Part shown: positions 1 through 6,850 of the stretch, piece after piece
Position numbering within the stretch: the stretch's first letter is position 1
Layout of the letters: every line of letters starts with the position of its first letter
Assembly: GCA_938041275.1 (NCBI GenBank)
Contig: CALISH010000072.1
Span: forward strand, 1-9,550
Source of the DNA: an uncultured Solobacterium sp.
GTDB taxonomy: Bacteria > Bacillota_I > Bacilli_A > Erysipelotrichales > Erysipelotrichaceae
Direction of reading: 5' to 3'
DNA: 9,550 nucleotides
Made by a program: the position numbers and the translations under genes
Notes under the pieces: generated by a model
The model's database searches: none
What the model saw: only the letters and a program-made list of their open reading frames with translations
What the model was told of the DNA's origin: nothing

Positions 1-554
1 TCTTCATAAAAGTCTTTAGATAACCTTGAAACACTAAAAGCTTCAGTTATTTGTTCCAAAGAAGGATTGGTATTTGATTCATATATTGGATTTAGTTGCT
101 GAAAGTAAGTTCTAGTCGGCTCATCTTCTCCTACTAAAAAAGAAAATCTTTTTGCTGGTTTAAATTGTAATTCAACTCCATTTTCATTAAATTCATATTC
201 AATTGTTACAAATGAAAGTTTCCAGTTTTTCCTAGTATCATCAAAGTATGCAACTAAAGCAGCATTAAAATCAGTAAATTGATTTTCTAATAAATATGCC
301 ACAAAATTTCTTTGAGCTTTTGGAGCAGAACTATTATTTTTTACTTTAACAGATAGAACTATTACACTTTTTCCTACGTTATCTTCGTATTTACCAAATA
401 TCGTATATGATTGAATAGTATTTTTAAACATTGGTGGAATATCTGTTTGTTCTTGTAAAGGAACAGCTTCCATATCATTCAAAAAATCTGCAGTAAACTG
501 TTTATAGTTCTCTTGCCTATAAGGAACCGTTAATAATGATTTAAGCTTCTCCAT
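1..554 (-). CDS. Eco57I-family DNA methyltransferase, N-terminal part (cut by window edge)
   Basis: The minus-strand reading frame is open from 554 to the window edge, giving 184 residues. It has landmarks I associate with the N-terminus of large Eco57I-type restriction-modification methylases: a predicted alpha/beta region with WKLSFVTIEYEF (about 111-122), then the conserved block RFSFLVGEDEPTRT (about 136-149), then EAFSVSRLSKDFYE (171-184). The SAM-binding and NPPY catalytic motifs would lie beyond the edge and are not visible, so activity cannot be judged. In this family one long chain methylates adenine and also reads the DNA target. I prefer ATG 554 because AAGGA sits about 10 bases upstream of it; ATG 566 is in frame but has AGG touching the start codon. 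The gene overlaps the helicase stop by 14 bases, so the two are translationally coupled and probably work together. Confidence 0.72.
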   Translation of the reverse strand, partial: MEKLKSLLTVPYRQENYKQFTADFLNDMEAVPLQEQTDIPPMFKNTIQSYTIFGKYEDNVGKSVIVLSVKVKNNSSAPKAQRNFVAYLLENQFTDFNAALVAYFDDTRKNWKLSFVTIEYEFNENGVELQFKPAKRFSFLVGEDEPTRTYFQQLNPIYESNTNPSLEQITEAFSVSRLSKDFYE

Positions 555-3500
555 GTCTATTTTCATCCTTTTCTAAATATTCAGACAAAACAATCACTTT
601 TGGTTTATTAAGTGAATTTTGCACGTCATAATTTGTTCTTTCCATTAAAAACACTTCATCAATTGATGATTTAAATGCATTAACAATAGCATCAGAAGAC
701 TTAGAATTTTTATCTATTGCATTTTTTACCTCTTTTAGAACTCTTGAATTCAATGAACCACGTTTTATAGCATTTTCAACTTTCTCTAAATATTCTCTTT
801 CAGCAGTTTTTAACGAAGAATTTGTTAGTAATGCTCTTAATGTATTTCTAACCTTTTTTTCATTAGGTGAAGCTGTATTTGAAAAATTGCTAGTTTTAGA
901 AGAATCTAATATTGATGAATATAGGTTTTTGTTTGAGGTAAAGCCTTCAAAATAGTCATTTGGAATTTCAATTCCTTTATCATTTTCCTCTGCTTCTAAT
1001 AATTTTGCAGCATCTTCAAATTCTATTTCACTTGAAGTACCGTTTTCATACTTAACAAACTTCTTAATCCATCCTTGTTTTATAAATGTTATTATAGCAT
1101 TTGTATCATTAGACTTTCGTGCTACCCTGATCTTATCAGGCAAAGATTGTATTTTATTGGCTAAGTTTGTATTATTCGAAATAATGTCATTAATCATCTT
1201 GATGTAAGACATTTGTTTTCCATTTGACATCATATCTTCTTCATTATCCAACTTATTAGCCATCATCAAGAAATCGTACAAGTTATATGAAGTAACATGC
1301 TCGTCATCCGTTATGGTTTTAGAATCCTCTCCTAAAAGTTCATTAAACATTTGAACTTTTGCTCTTATTGAATCTTCTAAAGATAGGTGCTCTCGTGTAT
1401 TAGCTCTTGGAAAGAAGTTATAAACATATAACTGTTCATTTTCTGATCCAACACGATTTATACGACCGACTCTTTGCATTACTCTTGTTGGATTCCATGG
1501 CAAATCATAATTAATAATTATTGATGCTTTATGCAAGTTGATACCTTCACTCAAAGAATCTGTAGTAATCAAAATACGTTTATTATTTATACCTTTTGAG
1601 TTAAAATGTGGGTCGAAATTATATTGAATATACTGTTTTTTGGACATGGAATCTCCACCTCCAAAATCAATTACAACATCTCCATAATCTCGTTCCAATT
1701 TTTCTTTTAAGTAATCAACGGTGTCTTTAGCTTCTGAAAAAATTATTAATTTTGTATCATTTTCAAAAGAATCAATATTATGTTTTAACAAATTATATTT
1801 TTCATCCCTTGTTTTGATATCATATTTACTCCACATATCAAAAATTTCTTGAAGAATCTCATCATCCGCTTTAACTTTATCAATGTAATCATACACAAAT
1901 TCATCAGGTTTAAAACAATCGATATCATTTGAATCAACAAAAACATTAAACGCTTCTTCTTCCATTTGATCTAAATCATTGAAATTGTATTTGGTTCTTG
2001 AAGCAGCACCTACAACAACTTTTCCTTTATTGTATAAATTGATAAAACCCTCAGATGATATTTTCAATCTTTCTACAGATTTAAGAAAAGCATAGATAGA
2101 ACTTTCTAGACGTTTTACAAGTATTGTTTTAACAAATCCAATCATATTTTGCTGTCTAGCTCTATCTGATCCGACCTTGTTTTGATTTTTTAAATATAGT
2201 AAAGGAGCATATCTTGCATAAGAAAATTTTTTAAGCAATTCTGTTGTATCTGTAAAAGTCTGTTCCATCTCTTCATCATACATATAATCCAAACGAATAG
2301 GATCATTTACTGTAGGAAACTTTAGACCTTGTTTTTCTAAATCCTCTTTATAATATTGATTTATTTCACTTCTAGTTCTTCTTATCAGCACATGTCTTAA
2401 GACATTGTCACGAATCTCTGCGGCAACATTCGATACAACCATGGGATCATTTTTTGAAACTTTGACTTCTTTGTATAATTCATTAAAATATTTTTCAAGA
2501 TTATGATTTCCAGGAATTATTGAGGAATTTCTTGAATCCTGGAATAAAGTAATCAGATTTGCTATATCTAGAATTGTATTATTCTGAGGTGTTGCGGTAA
2601 TCAAAATAACGCCTTTACAATAACAAATTTTCTTCAAATACTGAAATTCAGTAGAAGATGCATTTCTAAATCTATGGGCTTCATCAATAAAAACATATTT
2701 ATATGAGGCTATATCATCCATTTCCGATAGTTGATCAACAATGCCAAGCGATACAACTTTATCAGACATTTTATATCCAAAATCAGCTAATACACTTTCC
2801 CAGTTATCTTTTACTACTGGTGGCACAATAAAGAGCTTTCTACCATCTAATAATTTTCCAAGCATTGCTGCAATATATGTTTTCCCCAAACCTACCACAT
2901 CAGAAATAATTACACCACCATGACGAGCTAAAATTTTTCTTGCTTGAGTAACGGCATCCGATTGATATTGTAGATTCATATAACCATCTGGCCATTCATA
3001 GTCATTCTTTCTAGAATCAATCTCTTCCTCAAAATAAACAAAGAGGAGCTTTAAAAATAATTCATATGGAGTTATATTTTTATTCATCCAAGTATCGTTG
3101 TTTATGGTTGTTAGAATATCTTCTGTTATATCTTTAGAATCTTTCCATAATTCTTCAAAAAAATCTAAGCCACATTGAACATCAGATTGATTTTTAAGTT
3201 CTACATTAAATTCAACATTTTTATCTAAACCATTAAATGTAAAATTACTAGAGCCTGTAATTAAGTTTCCAAATTGATCAGGTACTTTATCAGGATCCTT
3301 CCTAACAATATATAATTTTGCGTGCACATTTTTTTCATAACACATGCGAATTTTGAGTTTTCCAGATTTAATCCACTCACAAAACTTAAATACTCCATTT
3401 TCCATTTCTAAATTATCATCTTCTGTGTTATTAAATTCTTCTGTTATTACTTTTTGCACTTTACGAGTAGCGTTGGCTCCTGAAAGTTCGAATATATCCA

Positions 3501-3753
3501 TTGCTCGGACAGTTTCTATGTCCGTTCCTAAGCCAATCAAAATTCGTATTTCTTTCACATCTTCCAATTGTTCTTTTAATAAGTAAAACCCAGTAATTCT
3601 AAAATATCCAACTAACACATCAAAATATTTTGAATTAGTTAAAACCGTATTCAAACGATCAGACAGTTTAATTCCATTCTCGTTCTTATTAGTAAATATT
3701 GACAAATCATTATTTGTTACAGCCATTATTCCAACCCCAATCTCTGCTTTCAA
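541..3753 (-). CDS. PLD-like nuclease domain fused to Swi2/Snf2-type SF2 helicase
   Basis: A 1070-residue two-part enzyme. Residues ~30-200 form a PLDc_2-type domain with HAKLYI (H144, K146) and GSSNFT (167-172) followed by GLDKNVEFN. The helicase core follows: Walker A DVVGLGKT (285-292), DEAH (357-360), ITATP (385-389), motif IV LIIFSEAKDT (669-678), motif V TDSLSEGINL (731-740) and motif VI QRVGRINRVG (760-769). Residues ~800-1070 are a charged, helical tail I cannot assign. Family knowledge: such proteins are ATP-driven DNA translocases, and PLD domains can cut DNA (as in BfiI) or phosphodiesters. I infer a restriction-effector role with the methylase downstream. The Asp expected after HxK is not at canonical spacing, so nuclease activity is uncertain. 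The longest frame starts at TTG 3753, overlapping the regulator stop (TTGA). ATG 3726 (1061 residues), preceded by a GGGG/GGA-rich stretch, is the likelier start. Confidence 0.88.
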   Translation of the reverse strand: MKAEIGVGIMAVTNNDLSIFTNKNENGIKLSDRLNTVLTNSKYFDVLVGYFRITGFYLLKEQLEDVKEIRILIGLGTDIETVRAMDIFELSGANATRKVQKVITEEFNNTEDDNLEMENGVFKFCEWIKSGKLKIRMCYEKNVHAKLYIVRKDPDKVPDQFGNLITGSSNFTFNGLDKNVEFNVELKNQSDVQCGLDFFEELWKDSKDITEDILTTINNDTWMNKNITPYELFLKLLFVYFEEEIDSRKNDYEWPDGYMNLQYQSDAVTQARKILARHGGVIISDVVGLGKTYIAAMLGKLLDGRKLFIVPPVVKDNWESVLADFGYKMSDKVVSLGIVDQLSEMDDIASYKYVFIDEAHRFRNASSTEFQYLKKICYCKGVILITATPQNNTILDIANLITLFQDSRNSSIIPGNHNLEKYFNELYKEVKVSKNDPMVVSNVAAEIRDNVLRHVLIRRTRSEINQYYKEDLEKQGLKFPTVNDPIRLDYMYDEEMEQTFTDTTELLKKFSYARYAPLLYLKNQNKVGSDRARQQNMIGFVKTILVKRLESSIYAFLKSVERLKISSEGFINLYNKGKVVVGAASRTKYNFNDLDQMEEEAFNVFVDSNDIDCFKPDEFVYDYIDKVKADDEILQEIFDMWSKYDIKTRDEKYNLLKHNIDSFENDTKLIIFSEAKDTVDYLKEKLERDYGDVVIDFGGGDSMSKKQYIQYNFDPHFNSKGINNKRILITTDSLSEGINLHKASIIINYDLPWNPTRVMQRVGRINRVGSENEQLYVYNFFPRANTREHLSLEDSIRAKVQMFNELLGEDSKTITDDEHVTSYNLYDFLMMANKLDNEEDMMSNGKQMSYIKMINDIISNNTNLANKIQSLPDKIRVARKSNDTNAIITFIKQGWIKKFVKYENGTSSEIEFEDAAKLLEAEENDKGIEIPNDYFEGFTSNKNLYSSILDSSKTSNFSNTASPNEKKVRNTLRALLTNSSLKTAEREYLEKVENAIKRGSLNSRVLKEVKNAIDKNSKSSDAIVNAFKSSIDEVFLMERTNYDVQNSLNKPKVIVLSEYLEKDENRHGEA

Positions 3754-3965
3754 TTATTTTCTTTGTTGATTATCTCTACCACATCATCAAATGTGCAATT
3801 TAAATACTTACAAATACGCACTAGAAGTTCCATAGAAATGAATTGTCCTTTTCCCATTCTAGCTAACGTATTCTGACTAATACCTGCCTTTGCGGCAAAT
3901 TCAGTCTTCTTTAAATCCTTATCAATAAGTAATTTAAACAACTTTTTATATGATGCCTGTTCCAT
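3750..3965 (-). CDS. Small XRE/Cro-type helix-turn-helix regulator
   Basis: A 71-residue protein that is almost entirely one Cro/C1-type DNA-binding domain. Residues ~8-65 show the five-helix pattern, with the recognition segment KTEFAAKAGISQNTLARM at about 20-37 and the family-typical tail ELLVRICKYLNCTFDDVVE at about 46-64. It resembles the YozG-like single-domain regulators common in Bacillota. The start ATG 3965 has a good ribosome binding site, GGAG, eight bases upstream. It is the first gene of the operon and its stop overlaps the longest helicase frame, so it probably controls expression of the helicase and methylase, much as C proteins control restriction-modification genes. It may bind the palindrome at 4026-4041. 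The function in this operon is inferred; the fold is clear. Confidence 0.85.
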   Translation of the reverse strand: MEQASYKKLFKLLIDKDLKKTEFAAKAGISQNTLARMGKGQFISMELLVRICKYLNCTFDDVVEIINKENN

Positions 3966-3989
3966 AACACGTTCTCCATCATTAAAACT

Positions 3990-4018
3990 ATTATAACCTA
4001 TTCATATTTCATCATAAA
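3990..4018 (-). promoter_or_regulatory. Probable promoter of the HTH-helicase-methylase operon
   Basis: A perfect TATAAT (plus-strand attata, 3990-3995) lies 24 bases upstream of the regulator's start codon on the minus strand. With a 17-base spacer the -35 position (4013-4018) reads TTTATG, a poor match to TTGACA, which suggests a weak or activated promoter. The transcript would start near 3983 and give a short leader containing the GGAG ribosome binding site. Confidence 0.55.
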
Positions 4019-4025
4019 TATATAA

Positions 4026-4041
4026 CTTGCATATCTGCAAG
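4026..4041. promoter_or_regulatory. Palindromic candidate operator CTTGCA-N4-TGCAAG
   Basis: A perfect 6-base inverted repeat with a 4-base spacer (cttgcatatctgcaag) starts 7 bases upstream of the -35 position of the operon promoter. Its size and symmetry suit a dimeric Cro/C1-type protein, and the gene immediately downstream encodes one. The placement upstream of -35 would suit activation or partial repression. Binding by this regulator is inference. Confidence 0.5.
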
Positions 4042-4255
4042 ATTTTCTTAAACAAATACGATATTCAAAAATTTCACTTTGCGATGAATCGTTGGATTCG
4101 CATTATTAATTTTATAACTCTTGCCATTTGCTTCTTTTCTAAGATGATAAACATTCTTTAAGACTCAACATTGTATTATCATTTCACACATGTTCTAATT
4201 ATATTGATGACAAAAATCAGAGATCCAACTCTTATAAATAGCCGATAACACAAAT

Positions 4256-4294
4256 AAAAAATGCAGATCCAATTTATAACGATCTGTATTTTTT
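4256..4294. terminator. Bidirectional intrinsic terminator
   Basis: The arms aaaaaatgcagatc (4256-4269) and gatctgtatttttt (4281-4294) pair over 14 positions around an 11-base loop. There is one G.U wobble in plus-strand RNA, which becomes a C/A mismatch in minus-strand RNA. Each orientation ends in a run of T. No complete gene ends nearby on either strand, so it probably insulates the defence operon from minus-strand read-through, or is left over from a deleted neighbour. Confidence 0.7.
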
Positions 4295-4353
4295 ATCATT
4301 GCACATACTTCATGGAAGAAGTTTTCTTTCTTTTTTAAGCACTGCAATACATG

Positions 4354-4423
4354 TCATCTTTCGTCGACTCATATATAAAGGATTACTTCCTTCAAAAGTA
4401 TGAGTTTAAAAGGAGAAAGATGA
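4354..4423 (+). repeat. Imperfect inverted repeat in the leader of the orphan HTH gene
   Basis: tcatctttc (4354-4362) is complementary to gaaagatga (4415-4423), and actcata (4367-4373) to tatgagt (4399-4405), giving a two-part stem around a 25-base loop. A strong ribosome binding site, AAAGGAG (4409-4415), lies in the internal loop and touches the outer stem. It is followed by ATG AAA TGA (4420-4428), a start codon that stops after two residues. The loop also contains tcctt (4388-4392), which could pair either with aagga at 4378-4382 or with the ribosome binding site at 4410-4414. A regulatory role is speculative. Confidence 0.4.
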
Positions 4424-4460
4424 AATGATTTAAAAATGGAAATAAAGGGATGAAAAATTC

Positions 4461-4856
4461 ATGAAAGAAAATGGTTTGACAGAAGACAAAATCAAAGTTA
4501 TCTATGATTATGATCGCATGATATTTAATTCAGATCGTAGATTCTATGAACACGCGCTACAACCGTCCGATAATTTTTTTGAATTCGTATGTGATAATTC
4601 AACAACAGAAATAACCACAGTAGAAGATTTTATAAATTCAATATACAGTATTACTCTTGCACAAGCTCTAGAAGAATTTGGATTTGAAGTTCAACTCATT
4701 GTCTTTTTAATGCATCGAGGATATACAGGAAAAGAAATATCCGAAATTACTGGTATTCCTAGATATACGATTTCAAGAAGGCTTTCTAAACTAGAAAAGT
4801 ATATAAATCAAAATCTAACAGTAAACAAAAATGGACTAAATAAGAATGTAGTATAA
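4461..4856 (+). CDS. Orphan sigma-region-4-like helix-turn-helix protein
   Basis: This 131-residue protein is not one I can name. Residues ~1-70 are acidic and have no recognised motif. Residues ~76-115 read like a sigma-70 region 4 or related helix-turn-helix: the hydrophobic helix EVQLIVFLMHRGY, then TGKEISEITGIPRYTISRRL (89-108), with the expected turn at GIP and a basic recognition helix, then LEKYI. Residues 116-131 are a polar, Asn-rich tail. ATG 4461 is preceded by GGG at a long spacing (11 bases), so translation may be weak; an in-frame TAA lies at 4443-4445. The gene runs in the same direction as the decayed transposase 80 bases downstream and may have travelled with it as a passenger or regulator. 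A transcriptional role is likely; the target is unknown. Confidence 0.6.
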   Translation: MKENGLTEDKIKVIYDYDRMIFNSDRRFYEHALQPSDNFFEFVCDNSTTEITTVEDFINSIYSITLAQALEEFGFEVQLIVFLMHRGYTGKEISEITGIPRYTISRRLSKLEKYINQNLTVNKNGLNKNVV

Positions 4857-4878
4857 TGACTAGCCAAATATTAAAATA

Positions 4879-4951
4879 CCTAAGCAACCATTCAGCTTAA
4901 TGTTTGGCGACATCTCCGGTTGGATGGTTACTTAAGTGTACGGAGATGTCG
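4879..4951 (+). repeat. Two interleaved inverted repeats (possible pseudoknot)
   Basis: Arm A, cctaagcaaccat (4879-4891), matches the reverse complement of A', atggttacttaag (4924-4936), at 11 of 13 positions. Arm B, cgacatctccg (4908-4918), is perfectly complementary to B', cggagatgtcg (4941-4951). The order A-B-A'-B' is that of an H-type pseudoknot; the two stems are not nested. The structure covers the GTG start of the transposase remnant at 4936, so it could limit translation or mark an element junction. Only the complementarity is observed. Confidence 0.5.
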
Positions 4952-5673
4952 TATGCCCAAAAACTGAATTTTTAACTGACCTTGTTTTCAATATGGACAA
5001 CAAGGGCTTTGAACTACTTCAAGAAGTAATCGCTGCACGAAACAACAAGGAAAGATATTGGTGTAATGAGTGTGGCTGTAGATATACTTTGATGAGTAAT
5101 AGTATATTCTCTTCATCAAAGAAAGATTTTAATACATGGGTAATCTATCTTACGTTGATGACATTCAACGTACCACTGGAAATGACAGAAGAGATATGTG
5201 ATATATCGCACCCTACTGCTATGTTGTGGAGAGAAAAGGTGTTGTCTACTGTGGATGGGTACCAAGAACATCTATATTTGAAAGATCGTGTATGGATAGA
5301 TGATAGTTCTCTACTTCATGACGATAGTTATAAGAAGAAGAGAGGACTATCTAAGAATCAACTCTGTATCGTTGTGGCAATCAATTGTCGCAAAAACACA
5401 TACGCTGGTATTTGTGACCATGGAAAGTCATCTACTTCACGTATTTTTGAAGTACTAAAGAATCATATCGTTTCTGGATCAACACTAATACGAAATGGCG
5501 AAGAAGCATATGACAAAGAATATCTTGAGAAAACGGCATTGATAAACAATATGTGTTCATGGCTAAAAAGATATATCTATCGCTTCATTGGGATGAGAAT
5601 GACTAATCTACAATCCTATTTAAATCGGTTTGTATATCTGTTTAGGGTGAAGGGCACAGCAGAACGGTGGTAA
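4936..5673 (+). pseudogene. Decayed IS1595/ISXO2-type transposase
   Basis: The frame gives 245 residues, shorter than the roughly 300 usual for this family. A zinc-ribbon half, YWCNECGCRYT (C43, C46), is followed by the typical NSIFSSSKKDF segment, a first catalytic Asp in RVWIDDSS (D122), the KKRGLSKNQLCIVVAIN strand, the GKSSTSRIFEVLKNHI segment and the C-terminal NLQSYLNRFVYLFR. Several defects are visible. The second catalytic Asp, expected as TDGE, is Asn in RNGEE (N187). The segment between EEAYD and INNMCSWLKRY appears shortened by some 15-20 residues. The N-terminus has VVCPK without the rest of its CxxC pair, and begins at a GTG one base after an in-frame TAA ends. The TAA at 5671 is followed in frame by 20 transposase-like codons (KIYKIFQNLILLNK...) up to TGA 5734-5736. 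It is almost certainly inactive. I could not identify terminal inverted repeats. Confidence 0.8.
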
Positions 5674-5778
5674 AAGATTTATAAAATTTTTCAAAATTTG
5701 ATTTTGCTCAATAAAATATATAAGAGAAACACTTGATTTCATCGCATTTCCATAAGCCATTTTTATTTACTATTAGAT

Positions 5779-5807
5779 ACCTACAACTGGACTTTCACCA
5801 GTTAGGT
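5779..5807 (+). repeat. Hairpin with bulge in the mobile-element remnant
   Basis: aactgg (5785-5790) pairs with ccagtt (5798-5803) around a 7-base loop. The stem continues as acct (5779-5782) with aggt (5804-5807) across a 2-base bulge. No T-run follows, so it is not a standard terminator. It lies about 70 bases upstream of the short ORF at 5878 and could belong to the structured non-coding part of a second, deleted mobile element. Confidence 0.4.
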
Positions 5808-5877
5808 TTATGACTACCTGCCACACACAGAAAAGCTCACTATAGAGACGAGCCTTCAATGTTTGGAGGAATATCCC

Positions 5878-5913
5878 ATGAACAAAAGAGCCAAAGAAAA
5901 AATTGCTAAATAG
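5878..5913 (+). pseudogene. Eleven-codon ORF, probable 5' stub of a lost gene
   Basis: ATG 5878 is preceded by an excellent ribosome binding site, GGAGG, eight bases upstream, but the frame MNKRAKEKIAK stops at TAG 5911. Beyond the stop, the same frame reads YADVVSI before a TAA. A strong translation signal on a peptide this short suggests the start of a larger protein that was broken by a nonsense change and then deleted. The lost gene is not identifiable from 11-19 residues; a second transposase is one guess because of the setting. Confidence 0.4.
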
Positions 5914-5983
5914 TATGCCGATGTGGTATCTATCTAACAATCTCTAATATAACGATTTTCAATTAGTTCTTTCTTGTTCTCTT

Positions 5984-6838
5984 CTACTTCTGTAAGAACT
6001 TTAGGATTTCTTCACGTCTAGCTTGCATATCGTTGTAGCCAAGTTCATATAATGCCTTTGTCTTTTCTACATCGCCCTTATAGCGAGAAACTTTGATATT
6101 CTGTGATGGTAGGATATGTAATGCTTTACCCTGTTCTACTTGTTGGTTGATAATTTCAACTTGATGATAGTAGTTTAAATGACGGACATGATAGTCTTTA
6201 GCAATTTGTGGATACTTATGATAGATAATGCGCATTAAGAATTCCACAATCTTACTTGCTGGCTTACGAACATAGTCCTTTGGCTTTGTAGTGATGACAA
6301 GTGTCTTTGTGCATCCCTGTTCTAAAGCACGTTCAATAGGAATCATCTTTGTAATACCACCATCAAGTAACTTCTTACCATGATAGTTTACAATCGCGGA
6401 AGCGATTGGAAGTGCACAACTACCTAATAATACATGCATACTATCATCCATCTCATCAATGCCATAGTATACTGTCTTACCTTCATCCAACACATAACAA
6501 CCCACTTCAATATTCGCTTTTTGATCTAATAAGGGTTGGATTGTCATATGTGCTTCTTTCTTTAATACATCATTGAATAGATGATTGTATGCCACAAAAT
6601 GACCTTCTTTGAATAATGCTTTCAAGCCAACGATGTCTGGTGCGATAGAATACTTTGTCGCTAAATCATAGGCAATCTTTGTTTCGCCTTGCCAATACAG
6701 TGCTAAATATACAGAGCCACTCGAAATACCAACACCATAATCAAATGTAATATTGTTATCGTTTAACCACTTCACGGCACCTGCAGTATACGCTCCACGG
6801 ATACCACCGCCTTCCAATACTAAACCAATCTTTTCCAT
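5984..6838 (-). CDS. Patatin-like phospholipase (RssA/YjjU type)
   Basis: A 284-residue serine acyl hydrolase with a Ser-Asp dyad. Visible motifs are the glycine-rich oxyanion loop LEGGGIRGAY (8-17), the nucleophile elbow GISSG (37-41, S39 catalytic) and the LLDGG motif (157-161, D159 catalytic). The C-terminal ~100 residues (MRIIYHKYPQ onwards) match the helical tail of bacterial patatins of this size. There is no signal peptide, so it is probably cytoplasmic and acts on membrane lipids from inside; the substrate is not known. The start ATG 6838 has AAGAGG 4-5 bases upstream, inside the 12-base gap after cls, so it is co-transcribed with the cardiolipin synthase. That pairing suggests phospholipid turnover. 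Length and motifs look intact. Confidence 0.9.
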   Translation of the reverse strand: MEKIGLVLEGGGIRGAYTAGAVKWLNDNNITFDYGVGISSGSVYLALYWQGETKIAYDLATKYSIAPDIVGLKALFKEGHFVAYNHLFNDVLKKEAHMTIQPLLDQKANIEVGCYVLDEGKTVYYGIDEMDDSMHVLLGSCALPIASAIVNYHGKKLLDGGITKMIPIERALEQGCTKTLVITTKPKDYVRKPASKIVEFLMRIIYHKYPQIAKDYHVRHLNYYHQVEIINQQVEQGKALHILPSQNIKVSRYKGDVEKTKALYELGYNDMQARREEILKFLQK

Positions 6839-6850
6839 ATAACCTCTTCT

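Larger units (their letters stand above)
3966..4460. other. Gene-free stretch between defence operon and orphan HTH gene
   Basis: I see no convincing coding frame in these 495 bases. From left to right they hold the regulator's ribosome binding site and promoter, the palindrome at 4026-4041, A/T-rich sequence with a weak hairpin (gaatc/gattc near 4086-4099), a strong bidirectional terminator (4256-4294), and a leader with a long imperfect inverted repeat (4354-4423) in front of the plus-strand gene. The two flanking genes are divergent, so this is also where the two transcription units separate. Confidence 0.6.
5674..5983. other. Gene-poor stretch with transposase tail, hairpin and gene stub
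   Basis: The first 63 bases (5674-5736) look like the continuation of the transposase frame beyond its premature stop. Then come A/T-rich sequence, a hairpin (5779-5807) and an 11-codon ORF with a strong ribosome binding site (5878-5913). The last ~70 bases are the 3' flank of the minus-strand patatin gene; I see no convincing intrinsic terminator there. I find no complete gene. Confidence 0.5.

Noticed and set aside
2741..2923. Plus-strand open frame opposite the helicase
   Set aside because: It is antisense to the Walker A region of a clear gene, with no ribosome binding site or recognisable motif. The same applies to the frames at 3344-3586, 7841-8035, 8589-8783 and 8913-9182, and to the alternate minus-strand frame at 7828-8040.
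4080..4102. Small hairpin gaatc-gttg-gattc with a short outer stem
   Set aside because: Five A/T-rich pairs plus a bulge, without a following T-run; too weak to call a terminator or operator.
4852..4857. TATAAT on the plus strand ahead of the transposase remnant
   Set aside because: It overlaps the stop codon of the preceding gene and no recognisable -35 lies at 15-19 bases, so I do not call it a promoter.
3966..5983. CRISPR array, tRNA or riboswitch in the non-coding stretches
   Set aside because: I see no regularly spaced direct repeats, no cloverleaf with a TTC-loop, and no known aptamer core.
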